Shown in pieces: positions 36,601 to 45,900 of a DNA stretch of 64,000 bases (the first letter of the stretch is position 1; each line of letters begins with the position of its first letter). The position numbers were made by a program, and so were the translations under genes. Under the pieces are notes generated by a model. It did not search any database and was not told the DNA's origin. It saw nothing but the letters and a program-made list of their open reading frames with translations. Source of the stretch: Blasia pusilla (taxonomy: Eukaryota; Marchantiophyta; Marchantiopsida; Blasiales); contig CM114274.1 in NCBI GenBank assembly GCA_050084515.1, positions 17,422,001 to 17,486,000 of the forward strand, read 5' to 3'.

Positions 36601-37610
36601 CTGTTGTGTGGCAATGCCTAGAGGAGGGTGTTAGGGTGTTAGATCTCTTCGGAGGGATTAGCACCGGATTGGCTGCAGTATTACAGGCGGGCATACGGGT
36701 GCATCAGTACCTTTATGTGGAGAGAGATGAGACCACGCGGCGAGTATCATTACGTCACGTGGCGAGATTGGTCCAGAGGTATCCTGAGTTGTTGTCGGTA
36801 TCCGCAGTACGGGGATACCAGCATACGCTACCCGTCGACATATCTTTGGTGGGGGCGCAGGATCTGGATAGAGTTGGCACCATTCATTTGGTGATTGCTG
36901 GATGGCCATGTCAGGGTCATTCATCAGGTGGCCGAGGATTTGGATTGCAGGATCCGAGGTCAGGGATGTTTTGGGAGATGCTGCGAGTAGTACGACACTT
37001 GCAGCAGAGTCAGATATGTTCTCCAGCGTACATTTTGGAGAACGTGCCATTGTTGGGAGATACTCGTGCACGTGTGATGACGAGTGTACATCAGGTGAGG
37101 TCCTGGTTGGGATCGGCTGTGTTGTTAGATGCAGCGAGAGTTGGGTGCGTGCCCATCGCCCACGATCGTGGTGGGCTAACTTGATACCATCAGAGGTACT
37201 GAGTCGAGCCTACAGTGGAGTCCAGAGAGCACCACATCTCACGGTGGATGCTATTTTGGACTCAGGGCGTCGATCTCAGGTGGTGACACGCGATGATAGA
37301 CCACCGTTGGCCATGGCCAATAGGGTGGGGGAGCGAGGGCAGCCTTACCTCGTTGGTGAGCTTCCAAAGCATCCCATGCCTTTCGTCGGGAGGGCCGAGG
37401 CATGATTTGGGATGAGGTGACCAAAGTATTGGAGGAGCCTCAGCAGATGGCTTGGCGCGCCATGGGGTTCACTACCGGTACTACGGCGGTGCTAGGGATG
37501 ACTATGGCATCACGGAGATAGGTGTTGGGGCAGGCGATGGACCTCAACTGTCTCACATGGATAGTCAACTTAGGTATGGCTGAGCAGAGACGGATGGGAG
37601 TGTCATCCAT
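36276..37610 (+). pseudogene. Copy 2 C5-cytosine DNA methyltransferase domain
   Basis: The 302-codon frame 36276-37184 has motif I VLDLFGGISTGLAAVLQAG (from about 36636), then YLYVERDE (motif II-like), then motif IV GWPCQGHSS with the catalytic Cys at residue 212 (36909-36911), GLQDPRSGMFWEM, and motif VI YILENVPLLG with the Glu codon at 37038-37040. A small indel near 37145 shifts the frame, and motif VIII continues as AHRPRSWWANLIPSEVL. The motif X-like end VLGQAMDLNCLTWIVNLG is at about 37520-37575. The enzyme would transfer methyl groups to cytosine in DNA. GISTGL resembles DNMT3/DRM motif I, whereas PCQGHS is DNMT1- or bacterial-like, so the clade needs a tree. Confidence 0.92.
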
Positions 37611-37869
37611 GCCGTCACGCCCACGAGTTGGACCCTTTGCCCTCGAGTGCAGATGAGGCATTGGCTAGGGGCGAGACGAGGAGAGATAGGCACCCATGGA
37701 CTTCCTGGGACGTTGTTCAAGCAGAGAGTACGAAGGCGGATAGAGTAGCACATGTTCATTTTTCGGATGTGGAGCATGGTGTAGGAGGTCAGAGTGGAGT
37801 GGCTGTTGCGGAGGTGGCTAGGGTTGCTACATAGCAACCAAAGCCGGAGTTTGCGTCCTCTCCAAGTGA

Positions 37870-38800
37870 GGTCACGATGGAGACTTGGGAGCCTGTGATA
37901 GGTCTCAAGTTGATAGGAGGAGAGCGAGGGCGAGTTCATAGGTTTCTGAGAGGGCATGTCAGTTGTTTTGCCTTCAATATGAGAGACTTGGGCATTTGAA
38001 GGGTCCGGGATACTGATTGAGTTGGCTAGTGATACGCCGATCTTTCGTCGACCCTACATGTATTACGATATGGAACGAGCCTTGATTGAGCGAGTGAGTC
38101 AAGACTTGTTGGAGGCAGGACTTGTGGAGTTATCACATGGGGAGTATGCATCTACCACAGTCATGCCGGCAAAGAAGGATATGTATGGCAATTGGATGGA
38201 TAGGCGGATGTGTGGAGATTACCGTCCTATCAACCGGCTGCGACGAGGTCGATCGGTATGCCATGCCTACTCTGAGGAGATCTTTGATGCGGTAGGGCAT
38301 GCAAAGATCTTGATACTTTAGATCTCCGTCTTTGGCTATCATCAACTTCCTATCAGGTTGGAGGACAGGGAGAAGACATCATTCTGGGGGATAGATCGGT
38401 TCGGGAGAGATTGCTTGTATCAGTGGCGGTTCTTACCATTTGGGTTGAAGAACGCGCCTGCGGAGTTTCAGAGAGTGATGGATAGGATTCGGGTGGCTTG
38501 GATTTTGTGCGATGTTACATAGATGATATTCTTATCTTGATTCCACGGTTGAGGAGCATGAGCGACACTTGGAGGAGGTGTTTTTGCGATTGCGATTACA
38601 TGGGTGAAGTTACATCCGGCAAGTCTGATTCTTTCAGGAGGAGATTGAGTACTTGGGACACACCATATACCCGAGTGGGTTAGGCGTTCAGTGACGAAGG
38701 TAGAGGCTATTGCAGATTCCACGCCCTACAGATGTGAGTCGAGTCCGAGCATTTCTTGGACTGGCGAACTTCTATCGACGGTATGTCAAGGGTTTTAGTG
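37870..38800 (+). pseudogene. Copy 2 reverse transcriptase
   Basis: Starts METWEPVIGLKLIGGERG (37878). ELASDTPIFRRPYMYYDMER (about 38015-38075) is the canonical pre-palm segment. RMCGDYRPINR is at about 38210-38240, GYHQLPIRLEDREKTSFWGI follows after a shift, then FLPFGLKNAP and YIDD at 38516-38527. Active-site aspartates are kept. Several single-base deletions occur between 38480 and 38720. Confidence 0.88.
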
Positions 38801-38929
38801 CGATCGTAAAGTCTTTGACCTTGTTGACGAGACTTGATTAGGTGCGGTTGTGGGGAGATGATCAGAAGCGAGCATTTTAGGAGCTCAAGGACATGTGGAC
38901 GTCCTAATCCATTTTACAGAGACCGGTTA

Positions 38930-39300
38930 GGGGTCGCCCATTCCAGTTACATACGGATTGGAGCATGTTGGGTCTAGGAGCAGTGCTTACTCAGAGGGAT
39001 GACGAGGAGAGGGAGTTCGTTGTGGCTTACGCGAGCCGATCGAACAACATTGCAGAGGCGAAGTACAGCTCCTACGAGGGAGAGTGCTTGGCTGCAATGT
39101 GGGTCGTGGCACATTTTAGGTGCTATTTCTTCGGCAACCCTTTCACACTTATCATTGATCATCAGCCGTTGAGGTGGTTGATGGAGTCCGACAAGCTTAC
39201 GGGAAAGCTTGCCAGGTGGGCTCTATTACTATAGGAGTATGAGTTTGAGGTGGTTCATAGGCCAGGTCGGCTGAACCAAGATGCGGATGGGTTGAGTCGT
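38930..39300 (+). pseudogene. Copy 2 RNase H
   Basis: HTDWSMLGLGAVLTQRDDEE opens a Ty3-type RNase H1. SSYEGECLAAMWVVAHF and LIIDHQPLRWLMES follow. The frame 38965-39234 ends at a TAG (39232-39234) where copy 1 has CAA before EYxF. Confidence 0.85.
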
Positions 39301-39679
39301 AACCCATGTCCAAAGTCGGAGAGGCGACACGGGAGCTCGATGGCACGGAGAGAGTGATGAGGAGATGGTGCCGGTTGGCATGCATCCGCCTATCTTTGTT
39401 GGTTGACTATGGCGGTCGACCCACGGTGATGACTCGGTGGTGGGATTGGATGATGAGTCTTTGGATCCGGAGGTTAGTGAGGAGGCGACAGGTGGTCGTG
39501 ATATCCATGACGACGTGGAGGTTGTGGAGTTCTTGCGCATTCGCGTCATTGCGAGTACAATGAGTGCTAGGGAGTGGGATCGGATCCTACAGAGAGCCAA
39601 GAGGTTCAGGTGGGAGGGGACTCACATTTTGCGGGTATGGGGAGATGGTAGGATACGAGTGGTACTTCATCCTTCCCAG

Positions 39680-40836
39680 CGAGCACGTGTAGTGCGACAT
39701 GCCCATGAGGAGTTGGGACATTTTGCAATAAAGCGTACTTACAGCTTACTCCAAGTTCAGTATTGGTGGCGCGGCATGCATCTTTGGGAAGTAGCTGCCG
39801 ATTTGTGGCGGATGGTATGGTATGTGACAGAGTGCGAGCATCCTTCAATGCTCCCACTCCGCAGTTTCATCCTTTGCCGATTATGGGTTTAGGTTATCGG
39901 TGGAGTTTAGACTTCGTGGGACCTTTGCCATTGATAGGGCGTCATCATAGGTACGTGTTGGTCATGGTGGAGCATTTCTCCAAGTGGATAGAGTTGGTGG
40001 CACTACCAGACAAGGCGAGCGAGGGAACAGCTTATGCGTTTCTAGATCGTGTGCTTAGTCACTTTGGTGCACCGGCGGAGGTGTTGACTCACCAGGGTAC
40101 CAAGTTCAGGGGAGAGTTTCAGGCCTTGTGTGATCAGGCGCTGATAGATCACCGCACCACGTCCAGGGATCATCCTGAGGCGGATGGATTGGCGGAGAGA
40201 GTGGTACAGACGGTGAAGAGAGGATTGCACAAGTATGGCTTGCAGCGGGGACTCTTGAGGGAGTGGGACCTACAGTTGCCATGGTTGGCTATGGGTTATC
40301 GCTTTAGTCAGCAGGCATCCTTGGCGTCATTTTCACCGTACTTTTTGCTCTTTGGGAGAGAGCTAGATTTACCTGCAGCGATTCGACATGACATGGCGGA
40401 GGTGTTAGATCTTGATGATCCAGATGTGTGGGTGCAAGCATGTTCTCAGAGGATAGAAGTTTTTCGTACAGTTATGCCTATGGCCTTTGAGAACTTAGCT
40501 ATTGCCCAGCATAGAGATACATTGAGGTACGCGACCGTTCGTGGAGGAGGTTATCGTCCAAGGATTAGGAGGTTTCATCCTGGAGATTACGTGTATTTAG
40601 AGCAGGCGGCACCCACGACGCTAGATGTCACTACAGGGCGCACGATCCTACGTGTGCGCGAGGTATTATCGACCGGAGTCCTCATGTTGGAGGGACGGGA
40701 TGGTATGGTTTGGAAGGATCATGTGCGCAATTGTGCGCCATGTCATCTTCCGAACGTAGATGGGACGGTGGATCCGAGCTTGGCAGTGGTACCTGCAGGC
40801 TTGAGGTGTATGTTGTGCGGATCTGCAAGGGTGTAG
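39680..40836 (+). pseudogene. Copy 2 integrase
   Basis: RHAHEELGHFAIKRTYSLLQ begins the zinc-binding module. The 357-codon frame 39763-40836 has GLGYRWSLDFVGPLP (first Asp), EHFSKWIELVALP, LTHQGTKFRGEF, where the second catalytic Asp is His (codon 40090-40092), and HPEADGLAERVVQ (Glu). The tail TILRVREVLSTGVLMLEGRD with NCAPCHLPNVDGTVDP is an SH3-like module before the PHD finger. The active site is therefore lost in this copy, while copy 1 keeps that Asp. Confidence 0.9.
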
Positions 40837-40948
40837 AGCCACCATGTTGGTATGTGATGGTTGTTCTCGAGGGTGGCATATGTCATGTCTAACCCACCCT
40901 CTTGATGTGGTTCCCACGGGACGATGGATGTGTCCGAGATGTGTATAG
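40807..40948 (+). pseudogene. Copy 2 PHD finger at the polyprotein C-terminus
   Basis: Zinc ligands are readable: Cys at 40807 and 40816 in the integrase frame, then, after a one-base shift, Cys 40853 and 40862, His 40877, Cys 40886, Cys 40931 and 40940. Key strings are MLVCDGCSRGWHMSC and GRWMCPRC, ending at TAG 40946-40948. The spacing C-x2-C ... C-x2-C-x4-H-x2-C-x14-C-x2-C is a textbook PHD finger. Such fingers commonly read histone H3 tails, which could guide integration to chosen chromatin. The frameshift and a TAG at 40834-40836 break it here. Confidence 0.88.
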
Positions 40949-41014
40949 GGTAGTAGGTCATGTCAGAGAGATGTGATATTTTCTATCTAGAGTTAGGGGG
41001 ATCCAACTGCCAGC

Positions 41015-41025
41015 TAGGGGGGCGG
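41015..41025 (+). promoter_or_regulatory. Possible polypurine tract of copy 2
   Basis: AGGGGGGCGG is the only purine-rich run near the 3' end. It lies directly before the stray LTR end at 41025, not before the LTR start at 41165. Plus-strand DNA synthesis of LTR elements starts at such a tract. Confidence 0.45.
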
Positions 41026-41162
41026 TTGTGTGATCTCCATGTATATGTATGAGTTGATTTTTGTATATATGTGGATCGACCCGTGTGTGGGGAAGATCGG
41101 TGTTGTGTGGTGTAGATGTGACAAGCAATGTATGTTGTGTAGCGATATGTATGCGCATGACA
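41025..41162 (+). repeat. Stray LTR 3' end before the 3' LTR, copy 2
   Basis: 138 bases from GTTGTGTGATCTCC to GCGCATGACA, nearly identical to 41644-41781, the end of the following LTR. It is joined to that LTR by AC (41163-41164). Confidence 0.85.
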
Positions 41163-41164
41163 AC

Positions 41165-41781
41165 TGTCACATCTAAGTAGCCGATAGGCCGAGATCTATC
41201 TTGGATAGGGCGTAGGAGCCAGCGGACTATCTTGAGTGTAACTTTGTCCCACAGTGTCGGATGAGGTTGAGGATAGGTCCATTGTATCAGGAACGTCGTT
41301 TTTGACGACTTTCATGTTGAGGTCTTTTACAGCCGGGTGACTTGTTGACCAGGTCACCTGCCCTTGGTAACGTGTGCGCGCAAGTTACCAAGGGAAGGGC
41401 TATTTTTAGGGGAAGAGCCTTTTGGCTCTTCCCAACCTATATAAGAGAGGAAGATGGCTTTCCTAAGCCATCTTTCTCATGTTGGGCCGTTGGAGCACCT
41501 CCCTTGTATGTGTGTGAGCTAGGACTAGGGTGCTAGCGTCCGGATTCTTTGATAGCACAGGGTGGACGAGGCTCGATATGTCGATGTAGATTGAGGAGTG
41601 GAGTTTTAGGCCGGGTGTGCCGTTTTTACTACTCGTTATTTTTGTTGTGTGATCTCCATGTATATGTATGAGTTGATTTTTGTACATGTGTGGATCGACC
41701 CGTGTGTGGGGAAGATCGGTGTTGTGTGGTGTAGATGTGACGAGCGATATATGTTGTGTAGCGATATGTGTGCGCACGACA
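41165..41781 (+). repeat. Copy 2 3' LTR
   Basis: 617 bases from TGTCACATC to GCGCACGACA, with TGTC...GACA ends as in copy 1. A TATA-like CCTATATAAG lies at 41438-41447. The body differs from the copy 1 LTR, but the last 45 bases are strongly shared, so the two copies are different subfamilies. Confidence 0.8.
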
Positions 41782-42936
41782 AGCTTCACTTCTTACCACT
41801 TCATTTCTTGTAACTTTTTCTTTTCTTTTCTTTTCCCCATATAGTAACCCCCGTGTTTTAATAATAGTATAGATGCACCCCAGGGGCGGCTGGATGACGA
41901 TTTCGATATTACTGAATCATTCGTCTAAGGTTTCCAAGAAGACCACCGGACCAGATCGGCGATGACCTATGTCGTCACCTCGCTCCTCTAAGAAGCTGCT
42001 AAGTTGGCGGTACCCGACCGACAGTCTGGTTTCTTAGCGCGTTTTGAACCTGAGGTTGAGAAGGTGCTAGGTTAGAGGAGTGGTGAGTTGGTGGTATCGG
42101 ATCGTGTACCGGTTTGCTGTCTGTATCTCAAGCAGGAGATAGGGTCGGGTTAGCTCCCAGCACCTGTACCTGGCAGCGACGAGGAGAGAGGAAGGAAGAA
42201 GTCTTTAATGGTATGTACGTCCGTCCGTCCGTCCGTCTACGGCGTAGTGGATTTGGCCAGATCGGACCGTTTGATGTAAGTTTGGCGGTAGGGGGGCACC
42301 GAGAGAAGGCGCAATAACGGACAGCAGCTTTCGCGAATGCGAACGCGCGATCTTGCACGGACGGCAACGGTGGTGACTGAGAGGGGAGCCTGGTAGGGAG
42401 AGAAGGTTTGAGAAGCAAGGAAGGTAGCGAGGGCTAGCGGACGATTCGGACTACTACCGTCTTTGATGTGGTCACAGGATATGCGCTTTTGCCCTCCGTC
42501 GGCAAATACCAACTCCATCCCATTTCGAAATGCGGTTCTAGGCTACACGATCGATCCGAAGTGTGTATGACTTTGGTCTGTAAGCCGATCAGGGAACGAA
42601 CCTACTGGATGATCCGTCCGCGTTCCTGTTTGGGCAAATTGTGCGCTAGTCTTTCGTGGAAGCGGAGGTTTGAATTTAAGGTTTGTTCATAACCTTCACC
42701 TGCAGTGTGCGGAATCTGTTGGTTGTATTCGCAGACAGCGGAACGGGTGTGCGTCATCAGGAGAGAGGTGCGCTCCGGGAAAAAGTTGGTCGTGATTAGT
42801 ATCCTTCCGGGTGAGATTCTTTAGTAGATGATGCAAGAAGAAATTGCGAAATAGAAACGTGGAAGATCGTTGGGAGCAGACTAGGCTCCCTATCTGTGGG
42901 AATCTTGTTTGCGTCTCTATTGGAGGAGGATTGAAA
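41782..42936 (+). promoter_or_regulatory. CSN7 upstream region and presumed 5' UTR
   Basis: After a TTTTC-rich run (41815-41837) the text becomes GC-richer with no coding relic. A GTCC array occupies 42217-42236. The last 100 bases before the ATG at 42937 look like leader sequence. I could not identify a TATA box or a transcription start. Confidence 0.45.
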
Positions 42937-45900
42937 ATGGAGGTTGAGATGCGGCAAGCTGAGCTCGTGGAACAGTTCGTGGTGTTGGCAAGAAGTGCAA
43001 GAGGAAGAGCAGCCGCGGAGCTTATCACTCACGCAACCTCACATCCATCCCTTTTTGCATTCTCAGAGCTGCTGACTCTGCCGCACGTACTCGAGGTGAG
43101 CTTCCAGAGAACTTATCAACGCTCCGCTATCGGTGGCCTGTATCGTTTTCCACAAACCCTAGAATTGGAAAGGACCATTCAAGCCTTGAGAGTATCAGAG
43201 TGGATGTAACACCCGCGAGAACCGGCCCACGTGAATGGGTTCTAAGTTCGAAAGACCAGAGAGTACTGGGAATAAAATCGTGGCGCTTTTCCCCTGCAAG
43301 TAATTCTCCCTAATTCGGGGATTGAAGTCGATAATCTTCTCAGAATTTTGTTTACGTCAGACGAATGTCATCAGCCTAAAACCCTGGTTTCTTGGTACGC
43401 CTCCTAGTGACTGATGTGTTACGCGCCGTGAGGTCTCAGAAAGAAATTCTATCTTCTAGAACTGATTCAGCTTCAATCTCGAAAAGTAGAAGTAAAATAT
43501 CCGCATTCATTTCAGGACACTCTGCAGCTGGCTCTGGTTGAATATTTTGAAGTTCCTATCCTTCAATTCGTGGCGATCTACGAGTCTTGCAGTCGAAGTC
43601 CAAAATAGGGAATCATTATTTCAGGGTTCACTTAGGTTTTTGTGGTCGTCAACTAGTCAAGAAACCGTAGTCATAGGGAATCATTATTTCAGGGTTCACT
43701 TAGGTCTTTGTGGTCGTCAACTTGTCAAGAAACCGTAAGAGTCATTCATAGCCAGAAGGAATCTGACTGGAGACTTCGAATTATTTTCCATCAATGGTCT
43801 AAACAAAACTTACAACTTATGCCTCAAACTTTCTGATCCTGTCATAGCCTTTTGTCAGGTGTCTGAGTTGTTTCCATGGACTTCTGTCAGTCTTATGCTG
43901 ACAGTCGGCCAAGCGTGGTCGTGAGCATTCTCACGTGGAGGTGACATGTGGTCGAGCTTGTAATGACCCCTTAGCTTTCATATAATGTCGTGAGGTACCA
44001 AATAATACGTGTTCAGGAGGGGAGGTTGGTTCAATCCCTTTCCACATTTGAATATCTGTCATTCTAATGAGAGGCATGGACTTGAATTTATTTTTGTTTG
44101 CTGAGTGTGAAGTACTTCAAAAATTTCATGTAAGCAATCTTTTGTGCAAGAGTCTGTTTCTGACATGCTTGTTGTCTTGTTGCAGCTACAAGGAACAGAG
44201 CATGCAGGCTCTCTTGAGCTTCTCCGTCTCTTTGCCCATGGAACTTGGAGCGAGTTCAAAAGTATGACTTTCCTGTAATCTTACACCTGGTTTTGGTTGG
44301 AATTCGGAACTTAATAGAAACAATCACTAGGGACGATTATCCCTCATAATCTGTTCTGGTGACTGTAGAAGGAACACACAACGTCAATTCCCTATAGTCT
44401 GAGAGAATGATAGGTTTCATCAACACACTGCTCCCTGGCAAACAAGGTTTTTAAAAGTTTTTATTTTTATTTTACAGATACTTCCGAAAGTGGTAATTTC
44501 AGATCTGTGGTTCTTCGTCTATCTCTCATCAGTGTGCGTTTCCAATCTTTTTCCTGTGTCTGTCAGTGGATTGGGTCCATGATTTTGGGAAAGGAATTTA
44601 AAGGTGAAGAAGTCCAGATGTCCATGTTTTCTCAAGTTGAGTTTTTTTTGGTGTGTTCTTCTTCTACTTATTCCTTCTCTCTCTCTCCCTCAATACCCAG
44701 TGATCTACAATGGTGGCTTTTTACATCTCTTGCAACATGTCTACTAAACTATGTCATGCGTTAGCCAAATTCAGATGTTGCACAACAGACTTGAAGTCGA
44801 AGAAACGAAAGTTCTCACAAACAACAAGAAAGGCCAGATTGTGTAGAAAGCGTAATTCAGGGTTTCTAGATGATGAACAACCTTTTCTTCCTTTTCAAAC
44901 TCAATTACCACGTTAGGATCAAATTAGTTTTCTCAAGTTGAGTTTTTTTTGGTGTTTTTTTCTTCTACTTATTCCTTCTCTCTCTCTCCCTCAATACCCA
45001 GTGATCTACAATGGTGGCTTTTTACATCTCTTGCAACATGTCTACTAAACTATGTCATGCGTTAGCCAAATTCAGATGTTGCACGACAGACTTGAAGTCG
45101 AAGAAACGAAAGTTCTCACAAACAACAAGAAAGGCCAGATTGTGTAGAAAGCGTAATTCAGGGTTTCTAGATGATGAACAACCTTTTCTTCCTTTTCAAA
45201 CTCAATTACCACGTTAGGATCAAATTAGAATTTCTTGATCTCTTCCAGGGCCCTATCCTCACGGTCACTGATTTCATGGCTTGCTAAATTCTTCCACAGG
45301 TGTGTGAAAGTTAGGAAACACCAACTTGATCAGAGGACATTGTAGTGCCTCTTCGTTTCTGCTCTGCCTGTGCAAGTTCCACACTTTGCAAATCAAAGTC
45401 CATAGCCCTTTTGGGTTCCTGTGGACAAAAAATTCATTAGAAATGGGAGGATAATTCTGATGGTCAGATGCAGCATTCACAAACATAAACAAAGGTGTTT
45501 TTTCTGTTAATTCATGTGCACTCCTTTATGATATGAGAGCTTTTGTAAAAAGTAAAGGCTTCCATCAAATTTTCACCCGTCCAGTAATGCAAGAATTCAT
45601 TTATTTTAGATGACTTCCTGAACCTCAGAGTTTGGATACTCTCAGTTGAGCGCAAAACTGTTCAGAGGTTCACATGTTTTTGGGGAATTGGAGGACTCTT
45701 TTCTAGAGGTGGAAGATGCTCAATGTGTTTTGTTGATCAGATGGGATGTCGGAGGTCAGTGGAACTGATTGCAATGATAAGTAGCGAGAAGTGCATGTGC
45801 ATGCAGGTGACTGATGGGTTCCTGTTGGTTGCCCTTGAGAACGACAAATTAAGACTGTAGCAAACTGTACAGATAGTTCTAAGACTACTTCCAAAAGTAA

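Larger units (their letters stand above)
33476..41781 (+). mobile_element. Ty3/gypsy retrotransposon with C5 DNA methyltransferase and PHD finger, copy 2
   Basis: Domain order: gag (33740-34660), zinc knuckles (34838-34975), protease (35905-36000), linker, methyltransferase (36620-37610), RT (37870-38800), RNase H (38930-39300), integrase (39680-40760), PHD finger (40807-40948), a purine-rich tract at 41015-41025, a stray LTR end (41025-41162) and the 3' LTR (41165-41781). No 5' LTR is seen, so the left side is truncated at the Copia junction. Frames are longer than in copy 1 (302 codons over the methyltransferase, 357 over integrase). A handful of TAG/TGA stops and frameshifts make it inactive. 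The family is not a plain chromovirus, since a PHD finger takes the place of a chromodomain. Confidence 0.92.

Noticed and set aside
42217-42236. GTCC array as a regulatory element
   Set aside because: It is a short simple repeat; nothing ties it to CSN7 expression.
44461-44560. Acceptor after TTTTATTTTACAG at 44478 as CSN7 exon 3
   Set aside because: The following text does not encode the conserved ELKLKQLT segment, which is found at 46730 in phase.
44710-45217. Two identical 68-codon ORFs as a duplicated small gene
   Set aside because: They lie in a CSN7 intron, belong to a recent 301-base duplication and have no recognisable family or context.
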